Source: CAZTKP01 sp964614215
Lineage (GTDB): Bacteria > UBP6 > UBA1177
Assembly: GCA_964614215.1 (NCBI GenBank)
Contig: CAZTKP010000034.1
Location: forward strand, 1-20,994
DNA length: 20,994 bases
Direction: 5' to 3'
Positions 1 through 7,647 of this stretch are shown here, in pieces. The translations under genes and the position numbers were made by a program. The number at the start of each line of letters is the position of its first letter. Positions within the stretch are counted from its first letter, which is position 1. The notes below the pieces were generated by a model. The model was not told where the DNA came from. It saw nothing but the letters and a program-made list of their open reading frames with translations, and did not search any database.

Positions 1-130
1 GAGCCTTGTCACCTGAAAAGTGAACACCGCCCTCATCCTCTATGATATCCACAGCGCCCAGTTCTTTAAGTTCATCACAAAGCACACCTTCAAGACCTCT
101 GGGACATGGAGAAAAGAATTTGATAATCAT
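1..130 (-). CDS. THUMP-domain class I rRNA methyltransferase, N-terminal fragment (RlmL-like)
   Basis: Reading the minus strand from the ATG at 130 gives 43 codons open to the window edge, beginning MIIKFFSPCPRGLEGVL and continuing with CDELKELGA and GGVHFSG. The pattern F-x-P-C-P-x-G-L-E-x-x-L-x-x-E-L, then L-G-A and G-G-V-x-F-x-G, is the usual amino terminus of THUMP-domain 23S rRNA guanine-N2 methyltransferases (RlmL / YpsC type). In that family the THUMP domain binds RNA and a C-terminal Rossmann fold, lying outside this window, transfers methyl from SAM. The gene is cut by the window edge, so its length and the catalytic NPPY-type motif cannot be checked. It lies 85 bp downstream of the Asp-rich lipoprotein gene on the same strand and probably has its own promoter (164-191). 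The ribosome site upstream of the ATG is weak. The family call is fairly secure; the exact target guanine is unknown. Confidence 0.72.
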   Translation of the reverse strand, partial: MIIKFFSPCPRGLEGVLCDELKELGAVDIIEDEGGVHFSGDKA

Positions 131-163
131 TTTATTCAATCAAAACAATCAATAATGAAAAGT

Positions 164-191
164 GTTATAACATAGGCGTTAGGAAAAGCAA
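164..191 (-). promoter_or_regulatory. Putative housekeeping promoter for the THUMP methyltransferase gene
   Basis: On the minus strand, TTGCTT (191-186) and TATAAC (169-164) are separated by 16 nt. A TGn extended -10 immediately precedes TATAAC. The -10 matches 5/6 of the sigma-70 consensus, while the -35 matches only its TTG. The placement, about 34 bp upstream of the ATG at 130 and just past the stop of the preceding gene, is sensible. This is a visual match only. Confidence 0.4.
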
Positions 192-215
192 GGAAGAAAC
201 TTTTAGACGTTGAAT

Positions 216-1709
216 CTACTCCTCGAACGGACAAACTCCGGATTCCTTACAGTAACATTCCCAGTCTCGCATTATAGCAACTGGACTTGTGATTATTTTC
301 CATAAATGCCATTTGCCCCAAAAGGTGTTAAAACCCATGAGATCACTCGATGATGTTGAAAAAATGTCCTCCTGCGGACAGTATGACTTCTTCTTGTCAA
401 ATCTGTAGAAACAGCCTATATCATCGTATGAATCTGATTCAATATAGATTACACGATTCCCCTGTAATTTACTTGGACCCCAGAATTGTGCATTTTCTTT
501 ATGTTTCGGAATCTCATATTCTTTATACTTAGGGTTGCCTACATCGTTTAAGTTAACTTCAACAAAGATGTTCTGCCCGTGAATATTATAGACCACTCTA
601 TATTCATTATCAGTGTCTATTCTAGGGGAATGCCCTAATTCATAAGTTGTCCCGTCACTGTTCAGACGGTTGATCTTCTTACAGTCATTTATGTGCTTGG
701 GGTATTTTGTCAGATCACAGTAATAAATCTCTCGGTCATTCGTAATGAATGACAGGTGATCGCCAACGATGTTCCCTTCACCGGTATAATTCTGTATTCC
801 TTCAATATTATACCATTGCCAGTCTTTTGATGAGGCATATTTAAACAGTTTTTTTCCGGTTCCCCTGTTTATTGTCTGAATGAGAGCCCACTTTTCACCT
901 GCAAAAGGAGATCTTATAAACTTTTCATTCTCTTTTTTACTATCATAAATTAGTTCATAATAATATTTTTCATCTTTTTTCATGATAGAAACAGTAAAAA
1001 CTTTATATGTTTCAACATTATCACCTGGAACACGATCATAACCTTCAATTACATATCTGCCTTCATTAAAAGATAAATATCTACTTTGACTTAATGTCGA
1101 ATATTCATCTTTTTCAGGATCATACTCTACTGCTCGTCCGAAATCCATTCCAGCAACTCCATCACTCATTCCATGTGTCCAGATAGTTCCTTCGCTGGCA
1201 TTGAAACCATTAACTGTCAGCCACCTGTCACATTTGCTGTTAAATGATTCAAGGGTGGAATTTGCCTTCATATCAGGCAATTTACACGGCCAGGGATAAC
1301 ATTCTCTGATTGAGTTCTGTTCAGGATTTTTTTCTTCCTCTTCAAGATATTTCTGATATCTTTCCCAGTTATTCCACTCCCAGATGTTTCTTACACACTG
1401 GGGATCTGTTTCTGTTGGTGTATCACATCCCGGACGGCAGAAGGTCGGTTTGCCGTCCTTATCTTTAAACGGGAACGGGGTGTTAATAACATTTTCTTGA
1501 ATTTTAAGGTCAAGACATTCAGCCGATGTATCGGTATCAGCATCGACATCATTATCCTGAATCTCAGCATCTGTTTCATCGAGATCTGAAACTTCATCAA
1601 CGGTAGAATCTATGTCAGACTTATCATCATCCTGAGTGTTATCTGTTTGAGAATTGCTCTCACTGCATGAAATAAAAACTAAAATTATCAGAAGAATTAA
1701 ATACTTCAT
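216..1709 (-). CDS. Asp-rich, Cys-containing lipoprotein of unknown function
   Basis: This 497-residue protein has a type II signal peptide: MK start, hydrophobic stretch at residues 4-13, then FIS-Cys15. After lipidation it would be anchored to a membrane. Residues about 20-62 are a low-complexity acidic spacer of alternating Asp, Thr, Ser and Glu. The folded part that follows holds more than ten cysteines, clustered at about residues 64-160 (for example FCRPGCDTP and ECYPWPCKLPD) and again near the C-terminus (WECYCKESGVCPF). These could form disulfides or bind metal. Segments such as LSFITNDREIYYCDL and RVIYIESDSYDDIGCFY resemble strands of a beta-propeller, but no repeat unit could be defined. 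Asp-rich tethers before a Cys-rich exported domain are common in myxobacterial/deltaproteobacterial surface lipoproteins. The ATG at 1709 follows AAAGG by 5 nt. It is transcribed divergently from the RhuM-like gene. No specific function can be assigned. Confidence 0.8.
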   Translation of the reverse strand: MKYLILLIILVFISCSESNSQTDNTQDDDKSDIDSTVDEVSDLDETDAEIQDNDVDADTDTSAECLDLKIQENVINTPFPFKDKDGKPTFCRPGCDTPTETDPQCVRNIWEWNNWERYQKYLEEEEKNPEQNSIRECYPWPCKLPDMKANSTLESFNSKCDRWLTVNGFNASEGTIWTHGMSDGVAGMDFGRAVEYDPEKDEYSTLSQSRYLSFNEGRYVIEGYDRVPGDNVETYKVFTVSIMKKDEKYYYELIYDSKKENEKFIRSPFAGEKWALIQTINRGTGKKLFKYASSKDWQWYNIEGIQNYTGEGNIVGDHLSFITNDREIYYCDLTKYPKHINDCKKINRLNSDGTTYELGHSPRIDTDNEYRVVYNIHGQNIFVEVNLNDVGNPKYKEYEIPKHKENAQFWGPSKLQGNRVIYIESDSYDDIGCFYRFDKKKSYCPQEDIFSTSSSDLMGFNTFWGKWHLWKIITSPVAIMRDWECYCKESGVCPFEE

Positions 1710-1842
1710 CTAAACCTTTCTTTGTTTCAACTAATAAAGATTACTCCAGAATCCGATAACAATAAAGAATAGTTAAAAATACTTTGCCGATAGAATGCCT
1801 ACCTGTTGCATTTGAATATATTTAGTTTTGGTTAGATTAAAA

Positions 1843-2703
1843 ATGGATGCTGAAACAAAGAACAATCGATTAATTATTTATCAGCCGGAAGAAGGCGTAA
1901 CGTCTTTAGAGGTAAAACTTGAAAACGAAACTGTCTGGCTTACACAAAGTCAAATGTCGGAACTTTTCAATAAAAGTAGAAAAACGATCACAGAACATAT
2001 TAACAATATCTATAAAGAAGCTGAATTACAACGATTTTCAACGAGCCGGAAATTCCAGCTAATTCAAAATGAAGGCGGCAGAATAATTACAAGAAATGTT
2101 GAGCATTATAATTTAGATGTAATAATTTCTGTTGGCTACAGGGTGAAATCAAAACAGGGAACTCAGTTCAGAATATGGGCAAACAAGATTTTAAAAGATT
2201 ATCTTCTTAAAGGGCATGTATTAAATGAAAGGGTTGATAGGATTGAGAGAAAACTATGTGAGTATGACAAAAAATTTGAGTTGATAATTGAGTATGGAAT
2301 ACCTCAAAAAGAAGGCATCTTTTTTGATGGTCATATATTTGATGCCTATGCCAAAGCTGTTTCATTCATAAAAGAAGCTAGGAAGTCAATAATATTGATA
2401 GATAACTACATTGATGAAACTGTTCTCCTCATGCTTTCTAAAAGAAGAAAAGGAGTGAAAGTGGTTATTTATACAGACAAATTAACAAAAACACTTCAAT
2501 TAGATCTTGAAAAACATAATGCTCAGTATGAACCGATCGAAATAAAGGTTTTTAAGAAATCTCACGACAGATTCTTAATTACTGACAGCAAAAATGTCTA
2601 TCATATTGGAGCATCACTAAAAGATCTCGGAAAAAAGCTGTTCGGATTTTCAAAGATTAATATTAATCCGCAAATTATCCTGAATTATATTCTTGGCTCT
2701 TAA
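1843..2703 (+). CDS. RhuM-like protein with C-terminal PLD-like domain
   Basis: With the ATG at 1843 the product is 286 residues; an in-frame TTG at 1828 would add five. The N-terminal part (about residues 10-125) carries the RhuM signature: an opening strand (IIYQPEEG), a helix-turn-helix-like block (WLTQSQMSELFNKSRKTI), YNLDVIISVGYRVKS and GTQFRIWANKILKDYL. The C-terminal part (about 155-280) reads GIFFDGHIFDAY, SIILIDNYIDETVL and KSHDRFLITD, then YHIGASLKDLGKK. The block HDRFLITD fits the PLD pattern HxKx4D with Arg in place of Lys. RhuM is named after a Salmonella pathogenicity-island gene of unclear function, and relatives are scattered through accessory DNA. Sampled 60-base lines are about 23-27% GC (1981-2040, 2461-2520), clearly lower than ftsK or mreB, which suggests transfer. 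No partner gene is adjacent; its stop converges on the ftsK stop 27 bp away. DNA binding and any phosphodiesterase-like activity are inferences. Confidence 0.85.
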   Translation: MDAETKNNRLIIYQPEEGVTSLEVKLENETVWLTQSQMSELFNKSRKTITEHINNIYKEAELQRFSTSRKFQLIQNEGGRIITRNVEHYNLDVIISVGYRVKSKQGTQFRIWANKILKDYLLKGHVLNERVDRIERKLCEYDKKFELIIEYGIPQKEGIFFDGHIFDAYAKAVSFIKEARKSIILIDNYIDETVLLMLSKRRKGVKVVIYTDKLTKTLQLDLEKHNAQYEPIEIKVFKKSHDRFLITDSKNVYHIGASLKDLGKKLFGFSKININPQIILNYILGS

Positions 2704-2730
2704 TCCCAATCAATTTAAATGGTTGATAAC

Positions 2731-4995
2731 TTACTTTATAAGAACCTGTCTGGGTTTGGATCCGTCAGCAGGAGAAATAACACCCTCTTCTTCGAGGGTT
2801 TCCACAGCTCTGGCCGCACGGTTGTATCCGATTTTAAACTTTCTCTGAAGCATGCTTGCACTGCACTTCTGTGTCTTTCTGACATATTCGAGGATCTCGT
2901 CGTACATCGGGTCTTTTTCCTCATCGGGAGTAGCACCCGTTCCCACACTGTTCTCAATGAATTCCTGAGGAGGAGTTGTCATAACATGTGTCTCATATTC
3001 TTCAGGATTCTTTATCTGCTCCTTAATAAACTTCACAACACTTCTGATCTCTTCTGTGCTTATATAAGCTCCGTGAACTCTTGTAGCTTCAGAGGATCCC
3101 GGAGGAATATAGAGCATATCTCCGTTTCCAAGAAGCATTTCAGCGCCGTTTGAATCGAGAATTGTCCTTGAATCAAGAGCCGAGGCCACCCGGAACGCTA
3201 TCCTTACAGGCAGGTTACCTTTGATAAGGCCTGTAACAACATCTCTGGTAGGTCTCTGTGTCGCTATTATCAGATGAATTCCCACGGCCCTCGCCTTCTG
3301 GGCAATACGTGAAACGGCTATCTCGACATCCTTTCCCGCAACCATCATCAGATCAGCAAATTCGTCAATAACAACAACAACATATGGCATTTTTTTCATG
3401 TGATGTGCAGCATCGGCAAGGTTGTTGTTTATCTTGTCAACTTTCTCATTATATGAATCAATATCACGAACCATATTCTCGGCAAGTCTGTGGAAACGTT
3501 CATCCATTTCATTTACTGCCCACATAAGTGTCTTTGCGGCCTTTTTGCTGTCCACGACAACAGGCAGAAGAAGATGAGGAATTCCTTCATAGACGTTAAA
3601 CTCATTACCTTTGGGGTCTATCATCAGGAACTTTACTTCATCCGGTCTCAAAGTGTAAAGCAGAGACATGATTATCGTGTTGATACCCACTGATTTTCCG
3701 CTTCCCGTAGTTCCCGCGACAAGAAGGTGCGGCATTTTTGTAAGATTCGCGGCAAAGGCTTTTCCCTCGACATTCTGTCCAAGCGCTATGGGAAGTCCGT
3801 CGCTGTGCTTTGAAAAAACATCGCTGTCAAGAATAGCCCTGAGCCTTATCATCATGCGATCATCGTTGGGAACCTCTATTCCGATATAGGGCTTACCCGG
3901 AATACTTGATACCACACGTGTCTTTCTTCCTCCCACAACGACTGCAAGATCCTGTTCCATAGCAGCGATCTGATTGACTCTCACACCTTCACCAAGTTCG
4001 ATCTCATACATCGTCACTACCGGACCTATTGTGGCACCCATGACAGAAACTTTTAACCGGTGCTCGAGCAGCTTCCTTTCGATAAGAAGTGCTGTTTCCT
4101 TGATCTTCTGCTCCCGGTCTTTAACTTTTTTCATCTTGTCTTCGCCTGCAAGGAGATCAAGACTGGGAAGTTTATAGTCGCTGAAAGTTCTCAGCACCTT
4201 TTTTTTCTTAGGTTTTGATTCCGGTTCCTTAACACTTACCTCAATGTCCTTCTGCTCCGGGAAAGGTTCCGGCTCAGATTCCTCAAGAGGAGGAGGAAGG
4301 TCAGGTTCCGGCTCCGGTTCAGGAATTTTCTCTTCCTGCCTTATCTCTATATGATCTGCTTCAGCTTCCTCTTCGACCTCTTCATCCAGCTCATCCTCGT
4401 CCTCTTTCTCACCACGTTCAATAAGTTTAAAACCTTTGAGCTTCTCAAGAAAGGCTTTCCATAACTGTGCGAATTTCTTAAAGATATAGAAGTAACTGAA
4501 GTTAAAGGTAAGTATCGAATAAAGTATCAGCCAGCAGATAACAAGAAGAATGAAACCCGTTTTTCCAAAATACAGGACAAAAAATCTGCTGTATATCAGT
4601 CTACCCAGAAAATTCTCGTTAGTAACTCCGTAGAAAGTATAGTTCTCTGCAAGCATGGCAAAGAAAGGCAGCATGAATGCAATAAGAATAAGGTTCAGTA
4701 TCAGGTGTCTTATGACCGATCTTTTTAGAAAAGTAAGAACAAAAAGGACTATGACGAGAGGAACCAGATAGGAAACTATCCCGAAAATATTTATCAGGTA
4801 GTGTGCAGTGTTAAAACCTATTGTTCCAGTAAAGAACCTGCTCTCATTTGAACCGGTCGAGAAATTCGCCAGCGATATCCATATAAAAACGGATATCAGA
4901 ATTAGAATAGCCGCCAGGATCTCAAGGAAAAGAACTTTCTTTTCTGCCGACGGGGTCTTAGCCTGTTTCTTATTCTTCGTTTTCTTTCGAGACAC
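2731..4995 (-). CDS. ftsK: DNA translocase FtsK/SpoIIIE
   Basis: The protein has 754 residues. Four hydrophobic segments (about 21-42, 65-90, 96-116, 140-165) anchor it in the inner membrane. A charged, Pro/Glu-rich linker (about 195-265, with PEPEPEP) leads to the RecA-like motor. Walker A is GTTGSGKS with Lys434, and Walker B is VVVIDEFADLM with Asp544-Glu545. GVRVNQI and the block from PGKPYIGIEVPN to GLPIALG are typical of the alpha/beta core. The last ~65 residues (DPMYDEILEYV, SMLQRKFKIGYNRAARAVE, GVISP) form the winged-helix gamma domain that reads KOPS/SRS polarity sequences. FtsK pumps DNA at the division septum so that chromosomes can be resolved. The start is GTG, supported by AGGAG seven bases upstream. 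It overlaps the preceding lipoprotein gene by 26 bp and is the last gene of the rpoN-PTS-ptb-buk array, an unusual location. The linker is short compared with E. coli FtsK and close to the SpoIIIE size class. Confidence 0.97.
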   Translation of the reverse strand: MSRKKTKNKKQAKTPSAEKKVLFLEILAAILILISVFIWISLANFSTGSNESRFFTGTIGFNTAHYLINIFGIVSYLVPLVIVLFVLTFLKRSVIRHLILNLILIAFMLPFFAMLAENYTFYGVTNENFLGRLIYSRFFVLYFGKTGFILLVICWLILYSILTFNFSYFYIFKKFAQLWKAFLEKLKGFKLIERGEKEDEDELDEEVEEEAEADHIEIRQEEKIPEPEPEPDLPPPLEESEPEPFPEQKDIEVSVKEPESKPKKKKVLRTFSDYKLPSLDLLAGEDKMKKVKDREQKIKETALLIERKLLEHRLKVSVMGATIGPVVTMYEIELGEGVRVNQIAAMEQDLAVVVGGRKTRVVSSIPGKPYIGIEVPNDDRMMIRLRAILDSDVFSKHSDGLPIALGQNVEGKAFAANLTKMPHLLVAGTTGSGKSVGINTIIMSLLYTLRPDEVKFLMIDPKGNEFNVYEGIPHLLLPVVVDSKKAAKTLMWAVNEMDERFHRLAENMVRDIDSYNEKVDKINNNLADAAHHMKKMPYVVVVIDEFADLMMVAGKDVEIAVSRIAQKARAVGIHLIIATQRPTRDVVTGLIKGNLPVRIAFRVASALDSRTILDSNGAEMLLGNGDMLYIPPGSSEATRVHGAYISTEEIRSVVKFIKEQIKNPEEYETHVMTTPPQEFIENSVGTGATPDEEKDPMYDEILEYVRKTQKCSASMLQRKFKIGYNRAARAVETLEEEGVISPADGSKPRQVLIK

Positions 4996-6580
4996 GATAA
5001 ACTCCTATTGAGAGAGTATTATTCAGTTTTTTCAACATCTTATTGTAGATGTCCACTATTTTATTCTCCTTATCTGGTCCTGTTTTAACAGAGATAGAGC
5101 CCCATGAATCATTTTCGGCAATATGCTCTATAAGTGTCTGAAAAACATCAAAACCGTTATCAGCAAGAATTGTTGATATCTTTTCTATCAGGACTTCTGA
5201 ATTATGCGCTCTTAAAACAAAGGACACTATAATATCTGACGAGTTTTTCGGAGAACCGTAGAAAGCCTTTACTGCTTTTGCCTTTTTGATATCAACATAG
5301 GATGAATATTCGCTCAGCACCTCTTCCGAATAAAGATAGAGGTTACTTTCCATAGAACCGAAAACAGAAACAGTTCCGGGAATGAAAAGATGCTGACTGA
5401 TCGATTCAAAGGGAACCTCCGTGGTCATATTGAGAAGTTCAGCGCCACCGAGAAAAGAGGGCTTTTCCGTATACAGCTTTTTCGCGATCTTTAAGGAAAG
5501 AAGGTTAGCATAAAAATCGTCCGGATATTCCTTCAGCTGCTGATCTACCGATTTGATCCAGAGTAAGATCTTTTCAGGTTTGAAAATACTGTCGCCGTTA
5601 ATAAGGAATTCTGAAGAAAACAGCATCACTGAAGGTTTGACATTCACTCCGTTAAAGTTCGGCGAATACATAAAACTTGATGACATAGGCAGTCTGTAAC
5701 TCTCCGCAAGTGTATAGAAATACTTAAGAAGAACGTCCTCACCAAACGGCAGCGAAAGAACCCCGGCTGAAAAAACAAGGGCATCTTCAGAGGCGAAACC
5801 TTCCTTCGCAATGAAAGGAACCTTGGAATAGTTCCACGGCGGAATTCTAAATTCCACGTCGGTCTCTTTGCTCCGACAAGCGGCAAGTATCGCATAATCT
5901 CCCGGAAGAAGGGAAACAAACTCATCAAGGTCAAGTGATCTGTACAGAAACGGAACCATCATCCATCTTTCCGATGAATCAGAGGAAACATTAATGATCA
6001 GTTCACCTTTTTCATTGTATCCGAACTGATGATCTATCTTGAGCATTTCAAGATATCTTGCGGCATAGAGCATCTTTCTGTCGGAACCGGTCAGGACCAG
6101 TCCGTTATCTATCTTCATGTAGATAGGAAGCTTCTGATCTCTGCCGATGTTGTCAAACTTTATGAAAGCTGACTTCCTGTCTAAACTTACCGCATAAAGC
6201 GATGCATTTTCCTTATTAAAAAAGGCATTTAGAAGATACTGTGCAATATTACTTCTTGCCTTTTCAGTAACCTGCATAAAATCAGGAACGTTATCAACAA
6301 AATAACAGGAAGAATTTCTCGAAACATTTCTTTTCAGAACATTATAACCCGATTTTTCAATATTCCGGGCATAGATCTCAGCAGCTTCATACAGATCTTT
6401 ATCAGCTGTGTTCCCCGGGAGCTTGTTCAAGCTGAAACACAGTTCATAGAAACCCACTGGAGCCTGCGTCTTTATCTGCGTACCGGCACACCCTGACGTG
6501 AGAATTATCAGAACAATAAGAACGGAGGGTGACAGTTGCCACCCTCTTAAATACTTGAAACAGGAATTAAACATATTCAC
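4970..6580 (-). CDS. Unknown lipoprotein between buk and ftsK
   Basis: This 536-residue protein is not recognised as a named family. The N-terminus has a long polar stretch, a hydrophobic helix (about 18-28) and a lipobox-like ending TSG-Cys31, so it is probably an exported lipoprotein. The rest looks like a large alpha/beta protein. Features include FIKFDNIGRDQKLPIYMKID, VSLLPGDYAILAAC, FSAGVLSLPFGEDVLLKYFY, and a C-terminal region with LLSLKIAKKLY and SVKTGPDKENKIVDIYNKM. The LLPGDYAIL type of phrase recalls DUF3352-like exported proteins, but this is a weak impression. The start is probably GTG at 6580: AAGGAG lies 12 bases before it, against 18 before the next ATG at 6574. It overlaps the end of buk by 14 bp and the start of ftsK by 26 bp, so translation is likely coupled to both. 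Its place in a metabolic/regulatory operon suggests an envelope role tied to division or growth state; that is inference. Confidence 0.8.
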   Translation of the reverse strand: MNMFNSCFKYLRGWQLSPSVLIVLIILTSGCAGTQIKTQAPVGFYELCFSLNKLPGNTADKDLYEAAEIYARNIEKSGYNVLKRNVSRNSSCYFVDNVPDFMQVTEKARSNIAQYLLNAFFNKENASLYAVSLDRKSAFIKFDNIGRDQKLPIYMKIDNGLVLTGSDRKMLYAARYLEMLKIDHQFGYNEKGELIINVSSDSSERWMMVPFLYRSLDLDEFVSLLPGDYAILAACRSKETDVEFRIPPWNYSKVPFIAKEGFASEDALVFSAGVLSLPFGEDVLLKYFYTLAESYRLPMSSSFMYSPNFNGVNVKPSVMLFSSEFLINGDSIFKPEKILLWIKSVDQQLKEYPDDFYANLLSLKIAKKLYTEKPSFLGGAELLNMTTEVPFESISQHLFIPGTVSVFGSMESNLYLYSEEVLSEYSSYVDIKKAKAVKAFYGSPKNSSDIIVSFVLRAHNSEVLIEKISTILADNGFDVFQTLIEHIAENDSWGSISVKTGPDKENKIVDIYNKMLKKLNNTLSIGVYRVSKENEE

Positions 6581-7637
6581 TGACAGCTATTTCTCCTTTT
6601 ACTGCATAAAAACAACCTTCCGCAAGGGCCTGCATCTCATCCTCTCCCGGATAGACAACAAGTTCTGCGATAAAAGAGACCTTTTCCTTTATCCAGGAAA
6701 TAAAGGTCTTATCATAGGCAACTCCGCCCGTAACGATAACCGCATCAACCTTACCTTCAAGAACAGCTGAAAGAGCACCTATTTCTTTTGAGATCTGATA
6801 AGCCATGGCCTTATACACTTTCTCAGCTTCCTTATCTCCTGCTTCTACACGTTTTTCAACATCGTAGGCACTGTTCGTTCCGAGATAGGCTACTAAACCA
6901 CCGTTTCCTTTAAGTTTTTTAAGTATTTCGCTCATCTCGTATTTCCCTGAGAAACACATTTTCACAAGCTGACCTGCCGGAACTCCGCCGCTTCTTTCCG
7001 GTGAAAAAGGACCGTCACCGTTAAGTGCGTTGTTTACATCGACTACTTTTCCCTTTTTGTGTGCACCGACTGAAACTCCGCCACCGAGGTGAGCAACAAC
7101 AAGGTTAAGATCTTCATATTTAACACCCTTTTCTCTTGCGTATCTTCTTGCAACAGCTTTCTGATTAAGAGCATGGAAAATGGATATTCTTTCCAGTTCA
7201 GGCATCCCTGAAATTCTTGCCGGATCCTCCATCTCATCAACAACGACAGGGTCAACTATAAAAGCGGGTATATCTTTTCCGGAAGCCTTTGCAATGGCGT
7301 CTGCAATGGGTGCTCCGAGGTTTGAAGCATGCTCTCCCATTTTAGGATTTCTGAGCGCTTCTATCATCTTATTATTGATCCTGTAGACTCCTCCGGGAAT
7401 AGGATCTAAAAGACCCCCTCTTCCAACAACGGCATCAAGAGAACTGACCTCGAAACCTTCTTTTTTCAGCTCATCGAGAATAACTTTCTCTCTGAAGTCA
7501 TACTGATCAAAAATATTAGTAAAATCCTTAAGTTCCTCGGCACTGTGCTTGATATTCTTTACGTAAACTTCGTCTGTTCCGTCAAAAACTGCTATCTTTG
7601 TGGAAGTTGAACCGGGATTTATTGCAAGTATTCTCAT
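6567..7637 (-). CDS. buk: Butyrate kinase
   Basis: This enzyme interconverts butyryl phosphate + ADP and butyrate + ATP, the last, ATP-yielding step of butyrate (or branched-chain acyl) fermentation. It is a member of the acetokinase/ASKHA fold. Seen directly: the phosphate-binding opening ILAINPGSTSTKIAVFDG at residues 3-20, IVDPVVVDEMEDPARISGMPE, the glycine-rich HLGGGVSVGAHKKGKVVDV, NALNGDGPFSPERSGGVP, and the C-terminal adenosine site AVIVTGGVAYDK. All are characteristic of Buk. The chosen ATG at 7637 lies five bases after a GGGGGG run and gives 356 residues, the usual size; a GTG at 7643 would overlap that ribosome site and is less likely. It starts 10 bp after the ptb stop, the classic ptb-buk arrangement, and overlaps the next lipoprotein gene. 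Isobutyrate or another short-chain acid could also be the substrate. Confidence 0.96.
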   Translation of the reverse strand: MRILAINPGSTSTKIAVFDGTDEVYVKNIKHSAEELKDFTNIFDQYDFREKVILDELKKEGFEVSSLDAVVGRGGLLDPIPGGVYRINNKMIEALRNPKMGEHASNLGAPIADAIAKASGKDIPAFIVDPVVVDEMEDPARISGMPELERISIFHALNQKAVARRYAREKGVKYEDLNLVVAHLGGGVSVGAHKKGKVVDVNNALNGDGPFSPERSGGVPAGQLVKMCFSGKYEMSEILKKLKGNGGLVAYLGTNSAYDVEKRVEAGDKEAEKVYKAMAYQISKEIGALSAVLEGKVDAVIVTGGVAYDKTFISWIKEKVSFIAELVVYPGEDEMQALAEGCFYAVKGEIAVSEYV

Positions 7638-7647
7638 TTTCACCCCC

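Noticed and set aside
1710..1842. Housekeeping promoters for the divergent lipoprotein and RhuM-like genes.
   Set aside because: Several AT-rich hexamers occur but none has an acceptable -35/-10 pair, so no promoter is assigned in this 133-bp gap.
2709..2727. Palindrome ATCAA-N9-TTGAT between the converging ends of the RhuM-like gene and ftsK as a bidirectional terminator.
   Set aside because: The 5-bp AT-rich stem with a 9-base loop and no T-run is too weak to call.
2719..4177. Plus-strand open frames opposite ftsK.
   Set aside because: The minus strand encodes an intact FtsK with Walker A, Walker B and gamma domain; the opposite frames show no motif.
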